Shown: piece by piece, positions 1-9,185 of the stretch
How positions within the stretch are numbered: position 1 is the stretch's first letter
How the letters are laid out: each line of letters begins with the position of its first letter
From: JBJMHZ01 sp045807125
Lineage (GTDB): Bacteria > Actinomycetota > Actinomycetes > JAWWOL01
Direction of reading: 5' to 3'
Assembly: GCA_045807125.1 (NCBI GenBank)
Contig: JBJMHZ010000013.1
Span: 1 to 64,000, forward strand
DNA: 64,000 nucleotides
Translations under genes and position numbers: made by a program
The notes under the pieces: model-generated
What the model saw: only the letters and a program-made list of their open reading frames with translations
Database searches by the model: none
What the model was told of the DNA's origin: nothing

Positions 1-1
1 C

Positions 2-2377
2 AACCGCGACGGCAACCCGGCCGGCAGCAGCGGCCTGTTCGCCGTGCTGTGGAGCACCGCGAGCAACAGCGTGTGGGTCGACACCGACCAGGACGGCAGC
101 TTCGCCGACCAGGCCGCGATGACCGACTACGCCGTGCACCACGACATGGGCACGTTCGGCACCGACAGGCCGGCGACCGCCGAGCGCGACTCCGTCCCGT
201 TCGTCGTGCAGACCGACGGCAAGGACAAGTACGTCAACATCGGCATCGTCTCCGGTGAGCACGCCACGCACGTCGCCGGCATCGCCGCGGGCAAGGACTT
301 CTTCGGCGGCACGTTCGACGGCGCGGCGCCCGAGGCGCAGATCGTCTCGATCCGGGTCTGCCTGTTCATCAGCGGCTGCACCTCGCACGCGCTGATCGAG
401 GGCATGATCTACGCCGAGAAGCAGGAGCACGTCGACGTCATCAACATGAGCATCGGCGGCCTGCCGGCGCTCAACGATGCCAACAACATCCGCGCCGTCC
501 TCTACGACCGGCTCATCAAGCAGTACAAGTCGCAGATGTTCATCTCCGCCGGCAACGACGGCCCGGGCATCAACACGCTCGGCGACCCCGGCGTCGCGAG
601 CGACGTCATGGCGGTCGGCGCGTACGCGAGCAAGGCGAGCTGGTACGCCAACTACGGCGCCATCGCGACCAAGGACGACAACATCCAGGTGTACTCGTCC
701 CGCGGCCCGCGCGAGGACGGCGGCTTCAAGCCGAACATCGTCGCGCCCGGCTCGGCCATCTCCTCCACCCCCGCGTGGGAGCCGAGCAGCCCGGTGGCCG
801 GCACGTACGACCTGCCGCCCGGCTACTCGATGCTGAACGGCACCTCGATGGCCGCCCCGGAGTCCACCGGTGGCGCGGCGCTGCTCATCAGCGCGGCGAA
901 GCAGGCCGGCGTGCAGTACGCGCCCGACCAGCTGCGCCAGGCCATCAACTCGTCGGCCAGGTACCTGCCGGCGTACGGCGCGCACGAGCAGGGCAACGGC
1001 CTGCTCCAGGTCGGCGCCGCGTGGAACCTGCTGCGGACCAACATCAAGACGGTCGGCATCACCAGCACCGCTCCGGTGCGCACGGTGCTCAGCAGCCTGC
1101 TCGCCACGCCCAACGCGGGCCAGGGCATCTACGAGCGCGAGGGCTGGTCGGCCGGCCAGTCCGGCGACCGCACCGTCACCTTCACCCGCACCACCGGTGG
1201 CAGCAAGGCGATCGCGTACAACGTCTCGTGGGTCGGCAACGACGGCACGTTCAGCACGAGCGCGACCTCGGTCTCGCTGCCGCTCGACAAGGCGGTCTCC
1301 GTGCCGGTGCACATCGCCACCGCCACGGTCGGCGTGCACAGCGCCCTGCTGCGGCTGGACGACCCGGCCACCACGGGCGTCGACTACGAGACGATGAACA
1401 CCGTCGTCGCGGCCAACCAGTTCAACGCCGGGAACAACTTCTCGGTGACCCAGCACGGCTCGGCCGACCGGCCCGACTCGACGACGTTCTTCTTCAACGT
1501 CCCGGCGAGCACGCCGGCGTTCAAGGTGGACCTCACCAGCACGACCGGCCGGCTCCGCCTGATTCGCTTCCACCCGTACGGCGTCGAGATCGACAGCACC
1601 AGCACCACGCCGTACCAGACCGGCGGCACCCAGTCGCGCACCCTCAGCAACCCGTTCCCGGGCGTCTGGGAGGTCACGGTCGACACGTCGCGCACCTCGC
1701 CGACCGACCCGGGCACGTTCGACATCACCGGCTCGATCCTGGGCGTCGACGTCGCCCCGACGTCGTGGACGGTCGACCCCGCGCAGGTGGGCACGGCGTA
1801 CAGCAAGGACTTCTCGTTCACCAACCGGTTCGGCGAGTTCACCGGCAAGGCGGTCGGCACGGCGCTCGGCAGCACCTTCGCGGCGCACCCGACCATCGCC
1901 GCCGGTGGCGCTCAGCAGCAGTACCAGATCAGCGTCCCTGCCGGCAGCACCTCGGTGTCGGCCCGCATCGGCAACGCGTCCGACGCGGCTGCGGACCTCG
2001 ACCTGTACCTGTTCGACTGCCACACCGGCTCGTGCGTCCTGAAGGCGCAGAGCACCAGCGGCACGGCGAACGAGTCGGTCGCGGTGAGCAACCCGGCCGC
2101 GGGCACGTGGGTCGCGCTGGTCGACCCGTTCGCGGTGCCGTCCGGCTCGACGACGTACGACTACATCGACGTGGTCGCCAACCCGGCGTTCGGGTCGGTC
2201 AACGTCGTCGACGCGGCGGCGAGCCACCCGAACGGCTCGACCTGGACGGCGACCGCGACGGTCACGCCCGCGGCGGCACCGGCGACCGGCCGGTTCCTCC
2301 AGGGCTTCGTGCAGGTGAGCGGCGGCGGTGGCAGCCTCGGCTCCGCCGAGGTCGATCTGCGCAACGTCGCTCCGTAA
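2..2377 (+). CDS. Secreted S8 (subtilisin-family) serine peptidase, 5' end outside window
   Basis: The frame is open from the first bases, so the gene begins upstream of the window; about 791 residues are visible. The His motif reads GEHATHVAGIAAG (near nt 255), the oxyanion Asn lies in ISAGNDGPG (near nt 545) and the nucleophile Ser in LNGTSMAAPE (near nt 840). The catalytic Asp is not in the window; the Asp/Gly-rich segment at the start (VDTDQDGSF) looks like the long insert between Asp and His seen in tripeptidyl-peptidase-II-like subtilases. The long C-terminal part is Thr/Ser-rich beta structure, and its last stretch, with the DLDLYLFDC motif, resembles a PPC-type domain. Probably an extracellular peptidase; substrate unknown. 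Confidence 0.9.
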   Translation, partial: NRDGNPAGSSGLFAVLWSTASNSVWVDTDQDGSFADQAAMTDYAVHHDMGTFGTDRPATAERDSVPFVVQTDGKDKYVNIGIVSGEHATHVAGIAAGKDFFGGTFDGAAPEAQIVSIRVCLFISGCTSHALIEGMIYAEKQEHVDVINMSIGGLPALNDANNIRAVLYDRLIKQYKSQMFISAGNDGPGINTLGDPGVASDVMAVGAYASKASWYANYGAIATKDDNIQVYSSRGPREDGGFKPNIVAPGSAISSTPAWEPSSPVAGTYDLPPGYSMLNGTSMAAPESTGGAALLISAAKQAGVQYAPDQLRQAINSSARYLPAYGAHEQGNGLLQVGAAWNLLRTNIKTVGITSTAPVRTVLSSLLATPNAGQGIYEREGWSAGQSGDRTVTFTRTTGGSKAIAYNVSWVGNDGTFSTSATSVSLPLDKAVSVPVHIATATVGVHSALLRLDDPATTGVDYETMNTVVAANQFNAGNNFSVTQHGSADRPDSTTFFFNVPASTPAFKVDLTSTTGRLRLIRFHPYGVEIDSTSTTPYQTGGTQSRTLSNPFPGVWEVTVDTSRTSPTDPGTFDITGSILGVDVAPTSWTVDPAQVGTAYSKDFSFTNRFGEFTGKAVGTALGSTFAAHPTIAAGGAQQQYQISVPAGSTSVSARIGNASDAAADLDLYLFDCHTGSCVLKAQSTSGTANESVAVSNPAAGTWVALVDPFAVPSGSTTYDYIDVVANPAFGSVNVVDAAASHPNGSTWTATATVTPAAAPATGRFLQGFVQVSGGGGSLGSAEVDLRNVAP

Positions 2378-2391
2378 CCACGGCGTAGCGA

Positions 2392-2430
2392 GCGAAGGGC
2401 CCACCGGGACCACCCCGGTGGGCCCTTCGC
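2392..2430. terminator. Bidirectional hairpin terminator between convergent genes
   Basis: A perfect 17-bp inverted repeat (2392-2408 with 2414-2430) encloses a 5-nt loop. It lies 15 bases after the peptidase stop and 35 bases after the pafC stop on the other strand, so it can end both convergent transcripts. There is no long T-tract, as is common in very GC-rich actinomycetes. Confidence 0.85.
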
Positions 2431-2464
2431 CGTGCCGGCCGACAGCAACCTCGCGCTGCCCTGC

Positions 2465-3421
2465 TCAGCCGGCCGCCTCGTACGTGGCGAGCGCCCTGGT
2501 CGCCTCGGCGCGGATCTCCTCGGCCAGCTCGGCCGGTGCGATCACCCGCATCGACGGCCCGAGCCGCAGGGCCAGCCGGCGGACCCATGCAGGGTCGGGC
2601 GTGCGCAGGCTCGCGAGGCAACCGCCGTCGGGCAGCTCGTCGATGCGCTCGCAGGGGTAGTAGTCGGCGACCCACCTGGCCCGCGGCGCCAGCTCCAGGC
2701 TGACCAGCAGGTCGTCGCGCGAGGGGCGGAACAGCCCGCCCGACAGGTCGCGCGGCGCGGCGTCGAGCGGCGGCTCGGCCGGCGCGTCGAGGACCGCGAT
2801 GTCGACGACCCGGTCGAGCCGGAACAGCCGCACGCCCTCGGCGAGCCGGCACCAGCCCTCCAGGTAGGCGCGGCCCTCGACGAGCAGCAGGCGCATCGGG
2901 TCGACGTCGCGCTCGGTGGTCTCGTCGCGCGCGGGCACGTGGTAGACGAGGTGCAGCCGGCGCCCGGCGTCGAGCGCCTGGCGGGCCACCGCGAGCGCGC
3001 GTTCCTGCGTCTCGAGCACCACGCTGACCCGGCCGGAGACCGCGCCCGCGTCGCCGGCCGCCGCCTCCAGCTTCGCGAGCGCGCGGTCGAGCGCGTCGCG
3101 CTCCTGCAGGCCGGGGACGTCGGCGAGGGCGCGCAGCGCCACGACGAGCGCGAGCGCCTCGTCGGTGGTGAGCCGCAGGGGGCGGGCGATGGTGTCGGCG
3201 TTGGACAGGGTGACCCGGTCGCCCGCGTAGCTGACGTCGATGAGGTCGCCAGGCCCGTGACCCGGCAGGCCGCACATCCACAGCAGGTCGAGGTCGGCGC
3301 GCAGCTGCCGCTCCCCCACGCCGAAGGTGCGCGCCACGTCGGCCAGCCGCTCCCCGGGATGGGCCAGCAGGTAAGGCACCAGTGCCAGCAACCGCGGCAG
3401 GTGGTCGCTCGCGCCGCTCAC
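2465..3421 (-). CDS. pafC: PafC, WYL-domain transcriptional regulator
   Basis: This 318-residue protein has an N-terminal winged-helix region (about 1-65) and a WYL domain in the middle (about 140-220, around the YLEGWCRLAEGVRLFRLDRV stretch), followed by the C-terminal extension typical of the family. PafB and PafC form a heterodimer (or a fused protein) that activates the mycobacterial DNA-damage response independently of LexA, and the WYL domain is thought to sense a damage-derived ligand. Its start overlaps the pafB stop by four bases, so the two are translationally coupled. The gene is the last of the Pup-associated minus-strand set and ends at a strong hairpin. Confidence 0.93.
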   Translation of the reverse strand: MSGASDHLPRLLALVPYLLAHPGERLADVARTFGVGERQLRADLDLLWMCGLPGHGPGDLIDVSYAGDRVTLSNADTIARPLRLTTDEALALVVALRALADVPGLQERDALDRALAKLEAAAGDAGAVSGRVSVVLETQERALAVARQALDAGRRLHLVYHVPARDETTERDVDPMRLLLVEGRAYLEGWCRLAEGVRLFRLDRVVDIAVLDAPAEPPLDAAPRDLSGGLFRPSRDDLLVSLELAPRARWVADYYPCERIDELPDGGCLASLRTPDPAWVRRLALRLGPSMRVIAPAELAEEIRAEATRALATYEAAG

Positions 3422-4395
3422 GCCGGCACCTCCGACAGCCGCGCCGTCGCCACCGCGCGCAGCCGTCGCACGACGGCCTCGCGCAGCTCGGCCGGTGCCA
3501 GCACCACGACGTCGCCGCCGTAACCGGTGAGCCAGTCGGCGAAGGCGTCGGTGTCGGCGTAGGCCACCGCGAGCTCGTCCCAGCCAGGCGTCGCCGCGGG
3601 CGCGGCCTCGGTGGCGTCGCGGCGCAGCGACCAGGCGGCCCCGGCCCGCACCTGCAGCCGCGCGGCCGACCGCGCCCTCGGCGCCGGGTCGAGCTGGGCG
3701 ACGACCTGCCGGGGGTCGAGGTCGGGCGGCGGCGCGACGGCCGCCTGGCCGGCTCGCCGCACCTCCCCCACGACCCGGCTCAGCCGGAACACGCGGGTCG
3801 CATCGCGGTCGCGGTCATGCCCCACGACGTACCAGTGGCCGTGCCAGGAGACGACGCTCCACGGGTCGAGCCGGCGCCTGGCCGGCTCGGCGGCCCCGGT
3901 CGGCCGGTAGTCGAAGGCGACCGACGCCCCGTCGCGGGTGGCCGCGAGCAGCGGCTCGAAGGCCGGCTCCGCCGCGTCGACCCTCGGCTCGAAGCCGGGG
4001 GCGCCACCGTCGTCGACGTCGACCCCGGCGGCCCGCAGCTTGAGCAGCGCGCTGCTCGTCGCGTCGGCGAGCGACGCCGAGCGCCACAGCCGCGCGGCGA
4101 GCCCGACAGCCGCTGCCTCGTCGGGGGTGAGCGACACCTCGGGCAGCTCGTACGCCCCGCGCGCGATGCGGTAGCCCGGCTCGTCGTCCCACACGTCGTT
4201 GGTGCCGACCTCGAGCGGGATGCCGAGCTCGCGCAGCTCCTCCTTGTCGCGCTCGAACATGCGCTTGAAGGCCTCGCCGTCGGCGGCGCCGTAGCCGGGA
4301 ACGGCCTCCCGGATCTGGGCGGCGGTGAGGAACCGCCTGGTCGCGAGCAGGCAGATGACGAGGTTGAGCAGCCGCTCGGTCCTGCGGGCAGCCAC
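3418..4395 (-). CDS. pafB: PafB, WYL-domain transcriptional regulator
   Basis: A 325-residue protein starting MAARRTERLLNLVICLLATR, the typical N-terminal helix-turn-helix of PafB, with a WYL domain around residues 150-215 (SVVSWHGHWYVVGHDRDRDA). It is the partner of the downstream, overlapping PafC, with which it activates DNA-repair genes in mycobacteria. pafB is divergent from the DUF3866 gene; only about 130 bases separate their starts, so the promoters face each other. Family assignment rests on motif, length and the pafA-pafB-pafC neighbourhood. Confidence 0.93.
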   Translation of the reverse strand: MAARRTERLLNLVICLLATRRFLTAAQIREAVPGYGAADGEAFKRMFERDKEELRELGIPLEVGTNDVWDDEPGYRIARGAYELPEVSLTPDEAAAVGLAARLWRSASLADATSSALLKLRAAGVDVDDGGAPGFEPRVDAAEPAFEPLLAATRDGASVAFDYRPTGAAEPARRRLDPWSVVSWHGHWYVVGHDRDRDATRVFRLSRVVGEVRRAGQAAVAPPPDLDPRQVVAQLDPAPRARSAARLQVRAGAAWSLRRDATEAAPAATPGWDELAVAYADTDAFADWLTGYGGDVVVLAPAELREAVVRRLRAVATARLSEVPA

Positions 4396-4523
4396 GCGTC
4401 CTCCTTGCCGTCCGGCCCCGACCTCCCCGTCCGTTGACGCTAACAGCAGCAGGCCACCGGGAGCGGGTGTCGACGCGGCTGGGGACGCAGTGGCGAGCTA
4501 GCGTGCTGCCCCGTGATGCCAGG

Positions 4524-5594
4524 GTGATCCGGTGGCGGGCAGGGGTCGTGACCGCCGTGCTGGCGGAGTGGACCGGCACGGTAGAGCTGGCCGTCCGGCT
4601 CGACGACGGCGCCGCGGTGCCCGCGCTCGCCTACCCGGAGCTGGTGGGCCGGCCGCAGGTCGGCGACGAGGTGCTGCTCAACGTCACGGCGCTCGAGCTC
4701 GGCCTGGGCACCGGTGGCCACGCCATGGTGGTGGCGGTCCCCGGGGCGCTGCCCGCCGACCTGGACGGTGCGGGGCACGTGGTGAAGGCCCGCTACAGCC
4801 CGCTGCAGGCCACCGTCCTGGCCGTCGACGAGCAGGGCTCGCCGCACCACGGCGCGCTGGCCGACGCCGACGACCTCGGCGGCATGCCGGTGGTGGTCGC
4901 CGACCTGCACTCGGCGCTGCCGGCGGTGCTGGCCGCGGTGCTGGCCGACCGCCCCGGCACCCCGGTCGCCTACGTGATGACCGACGGCGGTGCGCTGCCG
5001 CTGTGGTACTCCCGCACCGTCGACGGGCTGCGGCGGGCCGGCTGGCTCGCCGGCACCGTCACCACCGGGCAGGCCTTCGGCGGCGACCTCGAGGCGGTGA
5101 CCGTGCACACCGGCCTGCTCGCCGCGAGGCACGTGCTCGGTGCCCGGCTGGCCGTCGTCGTCCAGGGCCCCGGCAACGTGGGCACCGACACCCGCTGGGG
5201 CTTCTCCGGCGTGGCGGCCGGCGAGGTCGTCAACGCGGTGGCCGCGCTCGGCGGCCGCCCGGTGGCCGCGCTGCGGATCAGCGGGGCCGACGCCAGGGCC
5301 CGCCACCGTGGGGTGTCGCACCACAGCCGGACGGCGTACGGCCGGGTCGCCGTCGCGCCGGCCGACGTGGTCGTCCCCCGGCTCGACGAGCCGCTCGCCG
5401 GGACGGTCGCCGGTCAGCTCGCCGAGATCGGCGACCGCCACCGGCTGGTGAGCGTCGACGCCGACGACCTGCTGCCGGCCCTCGCCGCCTGCCCGGTGCC
5501 GCTGTCGACGATGGGCCGCGGCCTCGGCGCCGACCCGGCGTACTTCCTGGCCGCGGCCGCCGCCGGCCGGCACGCCGCAGCCCTGCTCGGCTGA
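4524..5594 (+). CDS. DUF3866 family protein
   Basis: About 356 residues. The open frame reaches back to 4434, but the family normally begins at the IRWRAG motif, which here follows a GTG at 4524; I chose that start. The protein is rich in Ala, Val and Gly and carries the conserved segments GPGNVGTDTRWGFSG and SHHSRTAYGRV that mark the family. Its biochemical function is unknown. The gene regularly sits between pafA and pafBC in actinobacteria, as here, but on the opposite strand, so a role in the Pup pathway is not implied. Confidence 0.85.
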   Translation: MIRWRAGVVTAVLAEWTGTVELAVRLDDGAAVPALAYPELVGRPQVGDEVLLNVTALELGLGTGGHAMVVAVPGALPADLDGAGHVVKARYSPLQATVLAVDEQGSPHHGALADADDLGGMPVVVADLHSALPAVLAAVLADRPGTPVAYVMTDGGALPLWYSRTVDGLRRAGWLAGTVTTGQAFGGDLEAVTVHTGLLAARHVLGARLAVVVQGPGNVGTDTRWGFSGVAAGEVVNAVAALGGRPVAALRISGADARARHRGVSHHSRTAYGRVAVAPADVVVPRLDEPLAGTVAGQLAEIGDRHRLVSVDADDLLPALAACPVPLSTMGRGLGADPAYFLAAAAAGRHAAALLG

Positions 5595-5626
5595 GGGGGT
5601 CCGCACCGGGTCGGACGCAACGGGCG

Positions 5627-6985
5627 TCACATGCTGGCGATGAGCTTGTCGACCCGCTCGTCGACGGCGCGGAACGGGTCCTTGCACAGGACGGTCCGCT
5701 GCGCCTGGTCGTTCAGCTTCAGGTGCACCCAGTCGACGGTGAAGTCCCTGCGCTTCTCCTGCGCGCGGCGGATGAACTCGCCGCGCAGGCGGGCCCTGGT
5801 GGTCTGCGGCGGGACGGACTTCGCCTCGAAGATGGCGAGATCGGTGCTGACCCGGCAGACGGCGCCCTTGCGCTCCAGCAGGTAGTACAGGCCGCGGTCG
5901 CGGTTGACGTCGTGGTAGGCGAGGTCGAGCTGCGCCACCCGTGGGCTCGACAGCGTCAGGTCGTGCTTGCGCCGGTAGCGCTCGATCAGCTGGTGCTTGG
6001 TCACCCAGTCGATCTCACGGGCCACGATGTCGAGGTCGCCGGTCTCGATGGCAGTGAGCGTGCGGTCCCACAGGTCGAGCACCTTGATGGCGAGCGGCTC
6101 CTTGCCCCTGCGGGTCACGAAGTCGTGCGCCTTGGCGTAGTACTCGCGCTGGATGTCGAGCGCGCTGGCCTCCCGGCCGTTGGCGAGCTTCACCCGTCGC
6201 CGCCCGGTGATGTCGTGGCTGACCTCGCGGATGGCGCGGATCGGGTTCTCCAGCGACAGGTCGCGCAGCACGACGCCGGCCTCGATCATCCGCAGCACGA
6301 GGTCGGCCGAGCCGATCTTGAGCAGCGTGGTGCACTCGTTCATGTTCGAGTCGCCCACGATGACGTGCAGGCGGCGGAAGCGCTCGGCGTCGGCGTGCGG
6401 CTCGTCGCGGGTGTTGATGATGGGACGGCTGCGGGTGGTGGCGCTGCTCACGCCCTCCCAGATGTGCTCGGCGCGCTGGCTCACGCAGTAGACGGCGCCT
6501 CGCGGGGTCTGCAGCACCTTGCCGGCCCCGCAGATGATCTGGCGGGTGACGAGGAACGGGATGAGGACGTCGGCGAGCCGGCTGAACTCGCCGTGCCGGC
6601 CGACGAGGTAGTTCTCGTGGCAGCCGTAGGAGTTGCCGGCCGAGTCGGTGTTGTTCTTGAACAGGTAGATGTCGCCCGCGATGCCCTCCTCGCGCAGCCG
6701 CCGCTCGGCGTCCATCAGCAGCCCTTCGAGGATCCGCTCGCCGGCCTTGTCGTGGGTGACGAGGTCGACGGGCGTGTCGCACTCGGGCGTCGCGTACTCG
6801 GGGTGGCTGCCGACGTCGAGGTAGAGCCGGGCGCCGTTGCGCAGGAAGACGTTGCTGCTGCGGCCCCACGACACCACCCGCCGGAACAGGTAGCGGGCGA
6901 CCTCGTCAGGGCTCAGCCGGCGCTGGCCACGGAACGTGCACGTGACGCCGTACTCGTTCTCGAGGCCGTAGATGCGCCGCTCCAT
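5627..6985 (-). CDS. pafA: PafA, Pup-protein ligase
   Basis: A 452-residue protein of the carboxylate-amine (glutamine-synthetase-like) ligase fold. It opens with MERRIYGLENEYGVTCTF; GLENEYG carries the nucleotide/Mg-binding glutamate and a catalytic loop follows at LYLDVGSHPEYATPECD. PafA phosphorylates the C-terminal Glu of Pup with ATP and forms an isopeptide bond with a substrate lysine, marking proteins for the proteasome. Length and motifs match the family throughout, including RPIINTRDEPHAD. It is related to Dop (11237-12754) but lacks Dop's N-terminal insert, which separates the two paralogues. Confidence 0.97.
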   Translation of the reverse strand: MERRIYGLENEYGVTCTFRGQRRLSPDEVARYLFRRVVSWGRSSNVFLRNGARLYLDVGSHPEYATPECDTPVDLVTHDKAGERILEGLLMDAERRLREEGIAGDIYLFKNNTDSAGNSYGCHENYLVGRHGEFSRLADVLIPFLVTRQIICGAGKVLQTPRGAVYCVSQRAEHIWEGVSSATTRSRPIINTRDEPHADAERFRRLHVIVGDSNMNECTTLLKIGSADLVLRMIEAGVVLRDLSLENPIRAIREVSHDITGRRRVKLANGREASALDIQREYYAKAHDFVTRRGKEPLAIKVLDLWDRTLTAIETGDLDIVAREIDWVTKHQLIERYRRKHDLTLSSPRVAQLDLAYHDVNRDRGLYYLLERKGAVCRVSTDLAIFEAKSVPPQTTRARLRGEFIRRAQEKRRDFTVDWVHLKLNDQAQRTVLCKDPFRAVDERVDKLIASM

Positions 6986-7061
6986 GCCGACAGCCTATGC
7001 CGCGGACCCGCCGCGAGCCGGGCAACGGCCCAGCGACGGGGCCAGCGGCGCGGGCGACGGC

Positions 7062-7490
7062 TCAGCGCTGCCGCGCCGCGCGGGTCTCCTTGGCGTTGGC
7101 CTTCTCGATCGCGCTGACGAGCTCGCCCTTGCTCATGCGCGACCGGCCGGGGACGTCGAGCCGCTTGGCGATGTCGTACAGCTCGGTCTTGGGCGCGTTG
7201 GCGTCGACGCCGCCGTGGGTGCGGCGGCTGGTGCCGCGGCCGCCGGCGGCCTGCGCGTCAGAGGGGCCCTTGCGGCCCCCGCGCTTGGGCTCCCAGTGGT
7301 CGCCGACCTTCTCGTGGGTGTGCTTGAGCGACGAGAACGCGGTCCGGTGCGCCCGCTCGCCCTCGCCGTAGGCGTCCACGGCCGAGTCGTGGGTCTTGGC
7401 CCAGGTCCGCTGGGCCTTGTCGTCCGAGCGGGCGACGGTGGACGGGATGTCGGACTTCTTGGGCTTGCCGCTCTTGCCGGTGGCGGGCAT
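7062..7490 (-). CDS. ChaB/Rho-N-domain small basic protein
   Basis: The start is the ATG at 7490, set by an excellent ribosome-binding site (GGAGGTGAAA, 7491-7500) directly upstream; the frame extends further but has no better start. The 142-residue product has an N-terminal ChaB-like segment (STVARSDDKAQRTWAKTHDS, with the charged AYGEGERAHRTAF helix) and a C-terminal Rho-N/SAP-like helix-extended-helix (TELYDIAKRLDVPGRSRMSK). Such proteins occur widely in actinobacteria as small putative nucleic-acid-binding or stress-related proteins; no specific function is known. Confidence 0.82.
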   Translation of the reverse strand: MPATGKSGKPKKSDIPSTVARSDDKAQRTWAKTHDSAVDAYGEGERAHRTAFSSLKHTHEKVGDHWEPKRGGRKGPSDAQAAGGRGTSRRTHGGVDANAPKTELYDIAKRLDVPGRSRMSKGELVSAIEKANAKETRAARQR

Positions 7491-7700
7491 TTTCACCTCC
7501 AGCTCTGGCCGGTGCCTGCCTCGCTCGGATCGTGCCCAGCGGACGAAGCGCTCACGCAACGCATCTGTGATGAAAGCGAGACAAGGGCCGACCGACCGGC
7601 GACACTGAGCTTCACGACTGCGGTCAGGACGACCGCAGTCTCTCGATGCGGGAAGCGCTCTGGCCCGTCACGGTCGGCCGAGGTCCCTGCGGGAGGCACG

Positions 7701-9113
7701 ATGGTCAGCACCGCGAGCGGGAGCGGCACGGGTCGGCAGTCCCCCGCCGGACCGGCCCTGGTAGGGCAGCGCATCAAGAGCCTGCGGCGGCGGCTCGGCC
7801 TCACGCAGGCCGAGCTGGTGGCCGGCTTGCCGCTCACCGGCAGCTACGTCTCGCTCATCGAGGCCGGCCGCCGCGAGCCGCGGCAGCGGGCCCTCGAGAT
7901 GCTCGCCGAGCGGCTCGGGTGCACGGTCGAGTTCCTGCTCACCGGGCGGGGCCGGGACGGGCTGCACGAGCTCGACCTCGAGCTGCGCTTCGCCGAGCTG
8001 GCGCTGCGCTCCGGCGACCCGCAGGTCGCCCTGGAGCGCTATGCCGCGGCCCTCGTGCAGGCCGAGCGGGGCGGGCACGCGGACGCGGCCGTCGAGGCGT
8101 CGTGGGGCCTCGCTCGCGCGCGCAAGGCGCTGGGCGACGTCGAGGGGGCGATCGAGGGCCTGGAGCAGCTGGCCACCGGCGAGACGCTCATGGCCGTCAG
8201 CCGGGTGGCGGTGCTGACGGCGCTGTGCCACTCCTACAACGTGTGCGGCGATCTCGACCGGGCGATCGAGGTCGGTGAGCGCGCCCTCGCCGAGGCCGAG
8301 CGCTGCGCCGGCCAGGGGGCCCACGCGCCGGACCGCGACGAGCTGGCCGAGCTCGCCTCGACCCTCGCCGGCTGCTACTACGAGCGTGGCGACCTCACCC
8401 GCGCCCACCTGCTGGTGCGCCGGGTGATCGACGACGCGGAGCGCGCCAACTCGCCGCGCGCCAGGGCGGCGGCGTACTGGAACGCCGGCCTGGTCGCGGA
8501 CGCCCGTGGCGACCGGCGCGCGGCGCGCGCGCACACCGAGCGGGCCCTCGCCCTCTACGCCGAGGGCGACAATGCGCGCGCGATCGCCGCGCTGCGGGTC
8601 AACTGCGCCTGGCTGATGCTGCGGGCGCCAGAGCCGGACCGCGACCCGGCCGAGGCGGCCCGGTTGCTCGAGCGCGCCATCGGCGAGCTGACCGAGGTCG
8701 GCACCCCGACCGACGTGGCGTGCGCGGAGACCGAGCTGGCCCGCTGCCACCTGCTCGCCGGCGACCTGGACGAAGCGGCCGCGGTCGCCTGGCGGGCGCT
8801 CGACCGGCTGGCCGGCGCGCCCCGGCTGGAGGCCGCCAAGGCACGGGTGGTGCTCGCCGAGGTGCAGCTGGCCATGGGCGCCGTCGAGGCCGCGGTCGAG
8901 GCGTACGGCGCGGCCGCCGCCGACCTGGCGCAGGTGGGAGCCTCGCGGCAGGCCGCGATCGTCTGGCGCGAGCTCGCCGACGCCCTTGTCGGCCTCGGCC
9001 GGACCGACGCCGCCATGGCGGCCTACCGCAGCGCCGCCGATGCGGCCGGCATACCGGCCAGCGCCTTCCAGGCGGTGCGGGGCACTGCGGCGGCGGCCAC
9101 CCCGCAGCGGTAG
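7701..9113 (+). CDS. XRE-type helix-turn-helix regulator with TPR repeats
   Basis: The ATG at 7701 follows GGGAGG at good spacing. Of 470 residues, about 20-80 form an XRE/Cro-type helix-turn-helix (LGLTQAELVAGLPLTGSYVS, then LIEAGRREP). The remaining 370 residues are alpha-helical tetratricopeptide-like repeats rich in Ala, Leu and Glu. This architecture is common in actinomycete regulators in which the TPR part senses a peptide or protein partner. It lies on the plus strand inside the otherwise minus-strand Pup region, convergent with prcA. Target genes are unknown. Confidence 0.85.
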   Translation: MVSTASGSGTGRQSPAGPALVGQRIKSLRRRLGLTQAELVAGLPLTGSYVSLIEAGRREPRQRALEMLAERLGCTVEFLLTGRGRDGLHELDLELRFAELALRSGDPQVALERYAAALVQAERGGHADAAVEASWGLARARKALGDVEGAIEGLEQLATGETLMAVSRVAVLTALCHSYNVCGDLDRAIEVGERALAEAERCAGQGAHAPDRDELAELASTLAGCYYERGDLTRAHLLVRRVIDDAERANSPRARAAAYWNAGLVADARGDRRAARAHTERALALYAEGDNARAIAALRVNCAWLMLRAPEPDRDPAEAARLLERAIGELTEVGTPTDVACAETELARCHLLAGDLDEAAAVAWRALDRLAGAPRLEAAKARVVLAEVQLAMGAVEAAVEAYGAAAADLAQVGASRQAAIVWRELADALVGLGRTDAAMAAYRSAADAAGIPASAFQAVRGTAAAATPQR

Positions 9114-9185
9114 CGCGGGCGGCGCCGCGACCGGCACGGCAGCGTCGTCCGCCGCGTGCGCCGCGCCCGCACCGGGTCAGGAAGC

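Noticed and set aside
9114..9185. GC-rich inverted repeat between the XRE-TPR gene and prcA as a terminator
   Set aside because: Arms (gcgggcggcgc and gcgccgcgcccgc) are imperfect and about 40 bases apart; at this GC content the match is not persuasive.
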